A DNA stretch of 8,900 bases from Chitinophagaceae bacterium (GTDB lineage: Bacteria > Bacteroidota > Bacteroidia > Chitinophagales > Chitinophagaceae): NCBI GenBank assembly GCA_947463105.1, contig CANHSD010000120.1, forward strand, positions 1-8,900, read 5' to 3'. A program made the translations under genes and the position numbers. Within the stretch, counting starts at the first letter, position 1, and every line of letters starts with the position of its first letter. The notes below the pieces were generated by a model that did not search any database, had not been told where the DNA came from, and saw only the letters and a program-made list of their open reading frames with translations. Of this stretch, positions 1 through 6,472 are shown in pieces.

Positions 1-1
1 A

Positions 2-373
2 AAAATGATTGAAAGAGGATCAGGAAAAATAATTTTCACTTGTTCATTGCTCTCCTTCCAGGGAGGAATCAATGTTCCTGGCTATGCCGCCAGCAAAGGG
101 GCATTGTCCAGCCTGGTCAAAGCATTGGCAAACGAATGGGCATCAAAAGGTGTAAATGTCAATGGAATTGCACCCGGTTATATCGCAACAGACAATACTG
201 AAGCACTCAGGAATGATCCTGAACGCAGCAAATCCATTCTGGATCGGATTCCTGCCAAACGCTGGGGTGAACCCGAAGATTTCAAAGGAGCCATTGTCTA
301 TTTGGCTTCCGCAGCCAGCAGCTACGTGCATGGAGAAATCCTCACCGTTGATGGAGGTTGGATGGGACGATAA
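2..373 (+). CDS. kduD: 2-deoxy-D-gluconate 3-dehydrogenase, SDR family (5' end missing)
   Basis: This is the C-terminal half of a classical short-chain dehydrogenase. The frame is open from base 2, so the N-terminal Rossmann half with the NAD-binding glycine motif lies off the left edge; about 123 of the usual ~253 residues are visible. The catalytic YxxxK motif is seen as GYAASKG (Tyr at 83-85, Lys at 95-97), with a serine 13 residues before the Tyr. The stretches SLLSFQGG, ALANEWA, IAPGYIATDN and the ending VDGGW are those I recall for KduD, which oxidises 2-deoxy-D-gluconate / interconverts keto-deoxyuronates in pectin and uronate breakdown in the cytoplasm. The ATG at base 5 is an internal Met, not the start. 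The SDR family call is secure; the substrate is inferred from resemblance, and another sugar-acid SDR is possible. A terminator follows 19 bases after the stop. Confidence 0.85.
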   Translation, partial: KMIERGSGKIIFTCSLLSFQGGINVPGYAASKGALSSLVKALANEWASKGVNVNGIAPGYIATDNTEALRNDPERSKSILDRIPAKRWGEPEDFKGAIVYLASAASSYVHGEILTVDGGWMGR

Positions 374-391
374 CCAAAGGCGGTAAGCAAT

Positions 392-425
392 AAAAAAAAG
401 CGCTGATCTGTATCAGCGCTTTTTT
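392..425. terminator. Bidirectional Rho-independent terminator between convergent kduD and fbaA
   Basis: A perfect 9-bp stem (399-407 with 412-420, arm AGCGCTGAT) closes a 4-base loop. It is flanked by seven A on the left (392-398) and five T on the right (421-425). Read on either strand it gives a hairpin followed by a U-run, which suits its place between two genes that end toward each other. Confidence 0.9.
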
Positions 426-433
426 ATTTTTAT

Positions 434-509
434 CAACCTTATTTAGGATAAGACAACCTCTTCAACCTCTTGTTGGCAAGCTCAACCTCCCCAGCCTTTG
501 GCTGGCAGG
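434..509 (-). repeat. AGGTTG repeats with small hairpins in the fbaA 3' region
   Basis: On the minus strand the hexamer AGGTTG occurs four times (top-strand CAACCT at 434, 454, 463 and 483), with spacings of 20, 9 and 20 bases. This gives two 29-base units, 434-462 and 463-491. Between the hexamers are short inverted repeats: 438-442 with 448-452 (5 bp), 469-472 with 477-480 (4 bp), and after the last copy 491-496 with 500-505 (6 bp, CCAGCC/GGCTGG, loop of 3). The region lies between the fbaA stop and the terminator, so it would be transcribed as 3' untranslated RNA. Function unknown; the repeat pattern is directly visible. Confidence 0.5.
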
Positions 510-510
510 C

Positions 511-1578
511 TTAACTATTCCTATTGATGCAATTCAAATCCTCAAACGCCACCTTCAACCTTGCCATGAAGGTTTCTTCTCCTTTGCGGAGCCAAACCCT
601 TGGATCGTAGTATTTCTTGTTAGGCTTTTCAGCGCCTTCAGGATTCCCCAATTGTGCCTGGAGATAAGCTTCGTTTTTCTTGTAGTTGTTCAAGACACCT
701 TCCCAGAAAGCCCACTGAAGATCGGTATCAATGTTCATTTTGATGGCACCATAACCAATGGCTTCCCTGATCTGGTGTTGTGGTGAACCGCTTCCACCAT
801 GGAATACAAAGAATACTGGCTTGTCGCCGGTATTGAAAGTCTTTTGGATATAATCTTGTGAATTTTTCAAGATCTCCGGACGAAGCTGAACATTGCCTGG
901 GCTGTAGACTCCGTGAACATTGCCAAATGCCGCAGCAACAGTAAACAGTTCACCTACCTTGCCGAGTTCGGTATACGCATGGGCAACGTGTTGTGGCTGT
1001 GTATAAAGCTTGTCGTTTTCAACGTCTGAATTGTCAACACCATCTTCCTCACCACCAGTAACACCCAATTCAATTTCAATGCCCATGCCAAGGGGAGCCA
1101 TGCGTTTGAAGTATTCTACCGATGTGGAGATGTTCTCTTCCAGTGGTTCTTCGCTAAGGTCAAGCATGTGTGAGCTGAACAGAGGCTGTCCTTTTTCTTT
1201 ATTGTATTGTTCACCAGCATCGATCAACCCACTGATCCATGGCAGCCATTTTTTGGAAGCATGGTCGGTATGAAGCACTACGGGAACGCCATAGTATTTG
1301 GCCACATTGTGGATATGAAGGGCGCCTGAGATGGCACCAGAAATATTGGCCTGCAATTTGTCATTGGGCATGCCTTTTCCAGCGATAAACTGTGCACCGC
1401 CATTTGAAAACTGAATGATGACGGGAGAGTTCACTGCAGCGGCAGCCTCAAGCGTAGCATTGATGGTATCTGTGCCTGTAGTATTGACTGCGGGCATGGC
1501 GAATTGATTGTCTTTTGCGTCTTGGTAAAGTGCTTTCAGGTCTTCTCCGAATAGCACACCAGCTTTGTATTTGCCCAT
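511..1578 (-). CDS. fbaA: Class II fructose-bisphosphate aldolase
   Basis: Zinc-dependent aldolase that reversibly splits fructose 1,6-bisphosphate into dihydroxyacetone phosphate and glyceraldehyde 3-phosphate (glycolysis/gluconeogenesis, cytoplasm). The 355-residue protein follows E. coli FbaA (359 aa) over its whole length with an offset of four residues. The catalytic Asp105 and zinc ligand His106 lie in HTDH, Glu170 in EIELG, His222 in NVHGVY and His260 in FHGGSG; IQFSNGGAQFIAGKG, GVTGGEEDGVDN and KMNIDTD are also intact. It is of the type A subgroup. I chose the ATG at 1578 (MGKYKAGVLFGEDL) because it matches the family N-terminus. The frame stays open to 1692, but that extension would begin inside the upstream gene's terminator hairpin and has no family resemblance. 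No clear Shine-Dalgarno is seen. The gene appears to be its own transcription unit, with terminators on both sides. Confidence 0.97.
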   Translation of the reverse strand: MGKYKAGVLFGEDLKALYQDAKDNQFAMPAVNTTGTDTINATLEAAAAVNSPVIIQFSNGGAQFIAGKGMPNDKLQANISGAISGALHIHNVAKYYGVPVVLHTDHASKKWLPWISGLIDAGEQYNKEKGQPLFSSHMLDLSEEPLEENISTSVEYFKRMAPLGMGIEIELGVTGGEEDGVDNSDVENDKLYTQPQHVAHAYTELGKVGELFTVAAAFGNVHGVYSPGNVQLRPEILKNSQDYIQKTFNTGDKPVFFVFHGGSGSPQHQIREAIGYGAIKMNIDTDLQWAFWEGVLNNYKKNEAYLQAQLGNPEGAEKPNKKYYDPRVWLRKGEETFMARLKVAFEDLNCINRNS

Positions 1579-1597
1579 ATTGGTTGTTTTAGATTCG

Positions 1598-1605
1598 CAA
1601 ATATC
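1598..1605 (-). promoter_or_regulatory. Possible -7 element of the fbaA promoter
   Basis: The minus strand reads GATATTTG, one mismatch from the Bacteroidota -7 consensus TAnnTTTG, 20 bases before the fbaA start. No TTG is found at the usual distance for a -33 element. A promoter is expected in this gap because a terminator sits just upstream, but this exact site is a weak match. Confidence 0.3.
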
Positions 1606-1671
1606 GTAAAAAGATGGGAGAATTCTGCTGTCCTGGGTCATATGGCCATTTGTACCCGAGCGTAGGTAGGC

Positions 1672-1705
1672 AAAAAAAAATCCCAGTTGCACCAGGCAAC
1701 CGGGA
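1672..1705 (-). terminator. Rho-independent terminator after the DUF4369/thioredoxin gene
   Basis: On the minus strand a stem of GGGA/TCCC (1702-1705 with 1681-1684) and GTTGC/GCAAC (1696-1700 with 1686-1690), separated by one A-C mismatch, closes a five-base loop. It is followed at once by nine T (top-strand A run 1672-1680). It starts 22 bases after the stop at 1728 and separates this gene from fbaA. Confidence 0.85.
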
Positions 1706-1727
1706 TCGCATAGAATGTCAAAATATG

Positions 1728-2867
1728 TTATTTGAAAAGCTCTGCCAATTTCTTGTTCAAGGCCTCACCACGAAGGTTTTTGCCTACAATCTTTCCTTGT
1801 GGATCGATCAGAAAATTCTGGGGGATGGCCTGGATGCCATATTGCACCGCCACATCATTTTTCCAGTATTTCAGGTCTGAAACCTGTGTCCAGGTGAGCT
1901 TGTCATCGTGTATGGCCTTCATCCACTTGTCTTTGGCAGTGGGCTGATCCAATGATACACCCAGCACGGTAAATCCTTTGCTGTTGTATGCATTGAAAGC
2001 TTTTACCACGTTGGGGTTCTCCTGGCGGCAAGGTCCGCACCAGCTGGCCCAGAAATCAATCAGTACATATTTTCCACGGAAGGAAGATAGAGAAACAGGG
2101 TTGCCAAGGGTATCATTTTGTGTGAAGTCCATGGCCATTTTGCCAATGCCCGTTTTCTTTGCCGTCTCGAGTTTTTCTGCCATATCTTTTCCTGCAGGGC
2201 TTGCCCTCAATTGTTCGGGCAACGCAAGGAACATGGGTTCAACATCATCAGCATTGATATCATAACCGGCATATTGCTTCAAAACAAACATGGCAATGGG
2301 AGAAGACGTATTGTCTTTCAGGTATTGTTTGTTTTTGACATTTTTCTGCTCGGTCAATTTATCGAAAGCGGCATCAATTTTGTCCATGCCAGCCTGGTCT
2401 TTCTTTTTGTAATATTCACTGTATTCTTTGTTGAGGGCAGCTGATTGTGCAGTTTCCTCTTTGGTCAAGTCAGTCCATGAAACATAGGCCGTATGCGATT
2501 TTGAACCCTTGATGGTTGCATTGGCGAATGAGTCTACACTGGCAATTTTAATCTTTGAATTCTCGAGGAAAACCTGTTTGATGTCCCTGTTGTAGGAGAT
2601 GGCTTTTATCGATTTTGCACCAGGTACTTCCTGGTATTTGGCCCTTAGACTGCCCATCACAGGGTCAGTCAATGTACCAGTGAAACTGAACTTGCCGTTT
2701 TTTACTTCGGCACTGTCCAAGGTGGATTTCCCATCGGCATAATAGTTGAGGTAAACTTTTGCAATCGGGTCTTTGACCTTGCTGACATCTCCTGAAATGG
2801 TAAACCCTTTTTGGGCAAAGCTGTTGGCTGATACCAACAACAACAGCATCGAAATGAATTGTTTCAT
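1728..2867 (-). CDS. Secreted DUF4369 / TlpA-like thioredoxin-fold protein
   Basis: A 379-residue exported thiol-disulfide protein of a type common in Bacteroidota. Residues 1-19 form a signal peptide (Lys2, hydrophobic run, cleavage probably after SFAQ). Residues about 22-120 look like the beta-rich DUF4369 domain, and about 135-240 is a charged helical linker. From about 245 to the end is an AhpC/TSA-TlpA thioredoxin domain with FWASWCGPC, redox cysteines 277 and 280, and the cis-proline in IPQNF at 349. WCGPC suggests a reducing or oxidoreductase role in the periplasm or at the envelope; the partner is unknown. The start has the signal peptide right at its N-terminus. No good -7 element is seen in the 39-base gap before it, so it may be read through from the DUF983 gene. 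No specific gene symbol is justified. Confidence 0.92.
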   Translation of the reverse strand: MKQFISMLLLLVSANSFAQKGFTISGDVSKVKDPIAKVYLNYYADGKSTLDSAEVKNGKFSFTGTLTDPVMGSLRAKYQEVPGAKSIKAISYNRDIKQVFLENSKIKIASVDSFANATIKGSKSHTAYVSWTDLTKEETAQSAALNKEYSEYYKKKDQAGMDKIDAAFDKLTEQKNVKNKQYLKDNTSSPIAMFVLKQYAGYDINADDVEPMFLALPEQLRASPAGKDMAEKLETAKKTGIGKMAMDFTQNDTLGNPVSLSSFRGKYVLIDFWASWCGPCRQENPNVVKAFNAYNSKGFTVLGVSLDQPTAKDKWMKAIHDDKLTWTQVSDLKYWKNDVAVQYGIQAIPQNFLIDPQGKIVGKNLRGEALNKKLAELFK

Positions 2868-2906
2868 GTTCCTATTGATTGATTATTTTAAGATATACAA
2901 GTTAAA

Positions 2907-3326
2907 TCATTTGGCGGAATCCTTAGCGCTTTCCTTGCTGTTGGGGTCATAGGCCACAAACCAGGAAAGCCATATACTTCTTGACAGGCGCATGAAAAGG
3001 GGCTGCATCAGGATCATCAAAACGGCATTGGTGCCCATCCACCCGAAGAACCTGTTATCGTCCAATGACATCCCAACCAAAACCCACCAAGCCACAAAGG
3101 TTGCAACACTAAAGGCTATTGTTAAGGCATAGCTTACGTATGCGGTACCGTAATAGAATCCTACTTCAATTTCAGTGGGTTGTCCGCAAACAGGGCATTT
3201 CTCGTTCATGGTTGTCATCTGTCCCAATTTATAGGCATTCGACGATGTGTATATGTTGCCTTTTCTGCACCGGGGGCACTTGTTGTTCAATACACTGTAC
3301 AGATAAGATGTTTTAAAACTGCTCAT
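2907..3326 (-). CDS. DUF983 family zinc-ribbon membrane protein
   Basis: A 139-residue protein with the DUF983 layout: a short N-terminal zinc ribbon with CPRCRKG (Cys17, Cys20) and CPVCG (Cys44, Cys47), then two hydrophobic segments at about 61-86 and 94-112 separated by a short polar loop, and a polar Lys/Ser-rich tail. The four cysteines could bind one zinc on the cytoplasmic side of the inner membrane. The molecular function of the family is not known to me. It lies between murF and the thioredoxin gene on the same strand, 61 bases after murF and 39 before the thioredoxin gene. The start ATG at 3326 gives the full family N-terminus; no strong ribosome binding site precedes it. Confidence 0.9.
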   Translation of the reverse strand: MSSFKTSYLYSVLNNKCPRCRKGNIYTSSNAYKLGQMTTMNEKCPVCGQPTEIEVGFYYGTAYVSYALTIAFSVATFVAWWVLVGMSLDDNRFFGWMGTNAVLMILMQPLFMRLSRSIWLSWFVAYDPNSKESAKDSAK

Positions 3327-3340
3327 GGGTAGTATTTTTT

Positions 3341-3348
3341 CAAAATTA
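3341..3348 (-). promoter_or_regulatory. Candidate -7 element for the DUF983 gene
   Basis: The minus strand reads TAATTTTG, a full match to TAnnTTTG, ending 15 bases before the DUF983 start. No TTG lies 17-23 bases upstream, so the -33 half is missing. The region is AT-rich, which raises the chance of an accidental match. Confidence 0.4.
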
Positions 3349-3387
3349 TATTATCATTGCTGCCCATCATCTGACTTTGGTCCGCCA

Positions 3388-4674
3388 TCAAAAGGAGTCC
3401 AGCAATTTTTCCATTTTAATTCCCCTTGAACCCTTGATCAGGATGAGTGCGTTGGAAGGAGGGTTTTGCTTTATCCATTCCGCTGTTTGTGCGGCATCGG
3501 GCAGATAAGTGTAATTGTGTTCAACATGGGCGAAATCGCCACCGACAAGTACTACATTGTTTATCCCAGTTGTGTTGATCATCTCCACGAGGGATTGATG
3601 TTCAGCGAATGATTCCTCTCCAAGCTCCATCATTCCGCCAAGGAACATGTATTTGTTTCCTGCCTGTTGATGGCTGAAGTTTTCAATGGCGGCCTGCATG
3701 CTGCTGGGGTTGGCATTGTAGGCATCCAGGATGATGGTATTGCTGTCTTTTTTGACCAGTTGTGATCTTGCATTGTCTGGCACATAGGCTTCTATAGCAC
3801 GTTTGATGGATTCAAAAGCGATGCCAAAATAATCGCCTACACAAATGGCAGCTTCTATGTTGGGTTGATTGTATGCACCCACCAATTGGGTAAAAACTTT
3901 CTGTGTTCCCCATTTTTCACTCTTGATTTCCAGGGCCAGCAATGGCTCACTCTGGAATACAGCGGCCTCGAATGAATGCCCTTTTTCACCATAGAAAATC
4001 TTGTTTTTGATGGCGGAAGACATGTTTAACAGGTAATCCAATCCTGCATTGATAAATGCAGTGCCGTTGTACAGGGCCAGAAAATCAAACAGTTCTCCTT
4101 TTCCTTTCCTGATGCCTTCAACCCCGCCAAATCCTTCCAGGTGTGCCTTTCCGCAGTTGTTGATGATTCCGTGTGTTGGCAGTGCAATCTTACAATAGCT
4201 TTCAATTTCTTTTTGATGGTTCGCACCCATCTCGATAATGGCCATGGCAGCATCATTCTTGATCGATAGGATGGTCAAAGGAACACCTATGTGGTTGTTG
4301 AGGTTTCCTTTTGTGGTATAGGTCGTATATGTGCTCGACAAGACAGCATGCAGCAATTCTTTGGTGGTTGTTTTTCCATTGCTTCCTGTGATGGCGATAA
4401 ATGGAATCTTGAATTGTCTGCGGTGGTGCAAGGCAAGGGCCTGAAGGGTTTCCAGTACATTGTGCACCAGAAAAACAGTGTCACCTTCAATGCCAATGGG
4501 CTCGTCGATAACAACCCCTGCTGCACCCATTTCCAATGCCTTTTTTGCAAATAAATTGCCATTGAAACTGGGGCCTTTTAAGGCAAAAAACAATTCATTG
4601 GGAGCAAGTGCACGTGTATCCGTTTGAACCTTGGGATACTGCTTGTAAAGGGCATATAAGCGATCCATCTGCAT
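3388..4674 (-). CDS. murF: UDP-N-acetylmuramoyl-tripeptide--D-alanyl-D-alanine ligase
   Basis: Cytoplasmic ATP-dependent ligase that adds D-Ala-D-Ala to the UDP-MurNAc-tripeptide, the last soluble step in making the peptidoglycan precursor. The 428-residue protein (E. coli MurF is 452) has the Mur ligase order. The N-terminal substrate domain contains DTRALAPNELFFALKG; the central ATPase has the P-loop ITGSNGKTTTKE (about 95-106), then KGNLNNHIGVPLT with the lysine at 122 and IIEMGANHQKEIE; the C-terminal domain has LDAYNANPSSM (about 316-326) and the end KGSRGIKMEKLL. Two in-frame ATGs are possible, at 4674 (MQMDRL) and 4668 (MDRL). The frame also reaches a TTG at 4710, which I reject because a promoter-like -7 element lies between it and the ATGs. 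A terminator closes the upstream gldJ gene, so murF probably starts its own unit. Confidence 0.95.
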   Translation of the reverse strand: MQMDRLYALYKQYPKVQTDTRALAPNELFFALKGPSFNGNLFAKKALEMGAAGVVIDEPIGIEGDTVFLVHNVLETLQALALHHRRQFKIPFIAITGSNGKTTTKELLHAVLSSTYTTYTTKGNLNNHIGVPLTILSIKNDAAMAIIEMGANHQKEIESYCKIALPTHGIINNCGKAHLEGFGGVEGIRKGKGELFDFLALYNGTAFINAGLDYLLNMSSAIKNKIFYGEKGHSFEAAVFQSEPLLALEIKSEKWGTQKVFTQLVGAYNQPNIEAAICVGDYFGIAFESIKRAIEAYVPDNARSQLVKKDSNTIILDAYNANPSSMQAAIENFSHQQAGNKYMFLGGMMELGEESFAEHQSLVEMINTTGINNVVLVGGDFAHVEHNYTYLPDAAQTAEWIKQNPPSNALILIKGSRGIKMEKLLDSF

Positions 4675-4678
4675 GCTG

Positions 4679-4711
4679 CAAAGATACACAAGATTACAGA
4701 CCTCCAGCAAA
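4679..4711 (-). promoter_or_regulatory. Promoter of murF
   Basis: On the minus strand, TTTG (4708-4711) is followed after 21 bases by TATCTTTG (4679-4686), a full match to the Bacteroidota TTG / TAnnTTTG pattern. The -7 element ends only four bases before the ATG at 4674, so the transcript should begin at or very near the start codon. The -33 TTTG directly abuts the T-run of the gldJ terminator. Confidence 0.65.
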
Positions 4712-4713
4712 TG

Positions 4714-4735
4714 AAAAAGCCCTCGCTGGGAGGGC
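4714..4735 (-). terminator. Rho-independent terminator after gldJ
   Basis: On the minus strand a 6-bp GC-rich stem (GCCCTC/GAGGGC; 4730-4735 with 4719-4724) closes a five-base loop and is followed by five T (top-strand A run 4714-4718). It lies 23 bases after the gldJ stop and just ahead of the murF promoter. Confidence 0.85.
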
Positions 4736-4758
4736 CTCTTCTATAATTTGGTGGTTGT

Positions 4759-6303
4759 TTATTTCTTTCTTGTGTTCTGCCTGCGGTTGCTGAACTGGTT
4801 TCCATTCTTGAAACCATTTCCTTCTTGGCTTCCGAAACGGTCCATCGCACACCTGAAACCAATGGTTGAAGTAGCTTGATCTTCTTCAAGATGCCTGCGT
4901 GTGCCTGGGCTCAGCCAATAGGCCCTGTCATCCCAGCTTCCGCCTTTGAAAACCCTGGATTTGTCGCTTATCAGTGTAGTGATGCCATATCCGTAGTTTA
5001 CCATTGAGGTGGAGTCTCCATCCAGGTAATTGATCACATTTCCTTTTTGGTAGTTTCTTCTGGTCTTGGCCTCTTCATCAGTAACCACAACAGTTTTTAC
5101 CCTGCCGATGCTGTCACGCTGAAATTCGCCGTTGGCATCTTTTTCATTTTTGGTGAAAACGTTACCACGATAGGGATTGAAATCATCAACATCCTTGCTA
5201 GACATGGGCCTGTAAATATCCGAAACCCACTCGTTGACGTTACCAGACATGTTATAAAGACCAAATCCGTTGGGGTAGAAGGCATCAATTGGGCCAGGGA
5301 TAGCAGAGTTATCATTCAATCCACCTGCAATACCCATATAGTCACCATTCCCACGTTTGAAGTTGGCCATGTATTTACCTTGCCAAGAACCATAACGGTT
5401 GTCTCGCATGCCATTTACATTGTGAGACCATGAATAAACTTGCTTGTTCATGATCAATTCCTCGCCACGCTTGCCTTCTTTGGTTTTTACATTTGGATTT
5501 TGGTTGATATAACCCAATGCAGCATATTCCCATTCCGCTTCTGTTGGGAGGCGGTATTCAGGCATGAGGATACCGTCTTCAATTTTTGCATAACTCCTTG
5601 GCCTTCCATTCTCGTCTATCAAAGGAGATTTCTTGGATTTGGCAGCCTGTGTTGAATAAAGTCCAAGCAGGTATGATTTTGTTGTAAAGTTTTCTTCTCC
5701 TTGTCCCTGAATGGTTTTCAACTGGTTAGGGTTGGCAAGTCCTTTTTGAACCAGCAACAACTCATTCACCCTGCTTCCCCTCCAGATACAAAAATCATTG
5801 GCCTGTCTCCAGGATACACCCACTACAGGGTAGTTGTTGTAAGAAGGATGCCTGAAATAATAATCGATCAATGGTTCATTGGCAGCCAATTCACTTCTCC
5901 ATACAAGGCTATCGGGTTTGGCGCCGGTTACCACTTTTTCGAATTGTGGATCATCAAAAGTCCTTTCAATCCAGTTTATGTATTCCCTGTAGTGGATATT
6001 GGCCACTTCTGTTTTGTCAATGTAAAATGATGATACGGTTACTCTTCTGGGTACATTGTTCCAATCACCCATAATATCCTCATCGGCAGCGCCCATGGTA
6101 AATGTACCACCTTGTACAAAAACAAGACCAGGGCCTGTGCCTTGTTCTTGTACTGCAGACTTGTAAAAGCCGCCCATATTTTTGTCATTGTAATTCCAAC
6201 CGGTAACGCCCGATTTATCAAATTTTTTCTTGGCAAATGGCAGACCGCCCTTACAGGCACTGAACAGGACAACAACTGCAGACAAGTACAAAAGGTTTCT
6301 CAT
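4759..6303 (-). CDS. gldJ: Gliding motility / type IX secretion lipoprotein GldJ (FGE-sulfatase fold)
   Basis: A 514-residue lipoprotein. Signal peptide residues 1-16 end in the lipobox FSAC with the lipidated Cys17, so it is probably outer-membrane anchored. From about residue 58 onward it is an FGE-sulfatase/SUMF1-like domain: GLVFVQGGTFTMG, SFYIDKTEV, YRLPTEAEWEYAA (about 250-262), GLYNMSGNVNEW (about 348-359), KGGSW (about 453-457) and GFRCAM near 485. The N-terminal stretch TGWNYND and the DWNNVPRR region are as I recall for GldJ rather than GldK. GldJ is required for gliding and for type IX secretion in Flavobacterium johnsoniae, where it is also encoded beside porU; the divergent porU here supports the name. 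The segment where true formylglycine-generating enzymes carry two copper-binding cysteines reads GSWDDRAYWLS, so a structural role is likely. I chose the ATG at 6303; an in-frame GTG at 6312 adds three residues. The tail is basic. Confidence 0.88.
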   Translation of the reverse strand: MRNLLYLSAVVVLFSACKGGLPFAKKKFDKSGVTGWNYNDKNMGGFYKSAVQEQGTGPGLVFVQGGTFTMGAADEDIMGDWNNVPRRVTVSSFYIDKTEVANIHYREYINWIERTFDDPQFEKVVTGAKPDSLVWRSELAANEPLIDYYFRHPSYNNYPVVGVSWRQANDFCIWRGSRVNELLLVQKGLANPNQLKTIQGQGEENFTTKSYLLGLYSTQAAKSKKSPLIDENGRPRSYAKIEDGILMPEYRLPTEAEWEYAALGYINQNPNVKTKEGKRGEELIMNKQVYSWSHNVNGMRDNRYGSWQGKYMANFKRGNGDYMGIAGGLNDNSAIPGPIDAFYPNGFGLYNMSGNVNEWVSDIYRPMSSKDVDDFNPYRGNVFTKNEKDANGEFQRDSIGRVKTVVVTDEEAKTRRNYQKGNVINYLDGDSTSMVNYGYGITTLISDKSRVFKGGSWDDRAYWLSPGTRRHLEEDQATSTIGFRCAMDRFGSQEGNGFKNGNQFSNRRQNTRKK

Positions 6304-6339
6304 ACCGTACACTTTTTTATTTTATCGATTCACTTAACG

Positions 6340-6370
6340 GGTAACTTGGGAAATTATTGCCCAGTTTACC
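6340..6370 (-). promoter_or_regulatory. Imperfect hairpin in the gldJ leader
   Basis: An inverted repeat pairs 6340-6350 with 6360-6370: five base pairs (GGTAA/TTACC), a one-base bulge, two pairs, a one-base bulge and three GC pairs, closing a nine-base loop. It would lie in the 5' untranslated part of the gldJ transcript, about 37 bases before the start codon. It has no T-run on the minus strand that would make it a terminator. It may be an RNA structure or a protein-binding site; the function is unknown. Confidence 0.45.
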
Positions 6371-6383
6371 GCGGAGATGATGA

Positions 6384-6414
6384 CAAATGTAAGTGTTAAA
6401 TTAAATCAATTCAA
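6384..6414 (-). promoter_or_regulatory. Promoter of gldJ
   Basis: On the minus strand TTG (6412-6414) is followed after 20 bases by TACATTTG (6384-6391), a full match to TAnnTTTG at the usual spacing. Transcription would start near 6378, giving a leader of about 75 bases. Confidence 0.6.
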
Positions 6415-6447
6415 TGGATTACGTCAATAATTATGTTTAGTAAATGC

Positions 6448-6455
6448 TAAATTTG
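6448..6455 (+). promoter_or_regulatory. -7 element of the porU promoter
   Basis: TAAATTTG is a full match to TAnnTTTG, ending 13 bases before the porU ATG. No TTG is present at the expected -33 distance, so only half of the promoter is visible. The start of transcription would be near 6460-6462, leaving a leader of under ten bases. Confidence 0.5.
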
Positions 6456-6460
6456 TTCAC

Positions 6461-6472
6461 ATGCCTTTATGA
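6461..6472 (+). other. Three-codon mini-ORF overlapping the porU start
   Basis: ATG CCT TTA TGA encodes Met-Pro-Leu and stops; its TGA overlaps the porU ATG as ATGA (6469-6472). It lies where transcription from the -7 element at 6448-6455 is predicted to begin. The reading is certain; whether it is translated is not known. Confidence 0.3.

Noticed and set aside
1010..1273. An 87-codon plus-strand open frame inside fbaA
   Set aside because: It is antisense to highly conserved aldolase sequence (including the GGEEDGVDN region) and its composition is that of a reverse-complement shadow.
2868..2906. A possible promoter (TTAACTTG-like) before the thioredoxin gene
   Set aside because: It has two mismatches to TAnnTTTG and no -33 partner; read-through from the DUF983 gene explains expression as well.
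4026..4562. Minus-strand open frames of 76 and 91 codons in other frames of murF
   Set aside because: They overlap the conserved MurF ATPase domain, which is intact in its own frame, so they are not signs of a frameshift or a nested gene.
4675..4710. Extension of MurF to a TTG start at 4710, preceded by a GGAGG-like string
   Set aside because: The extension covers the murF -7 promoter element, adds residues foreign to the family, and the GGAGG at about 4702-4706 lies inside the extension and too far (about 28 bases) from the ATGs to act as a ribosome site.
5047..5433. A 128-codon plus-strand open frame inside gldJ
   Set aside because: It is antisense to conserved FGE-fold coding sequence, and has no motif or initiation signal.
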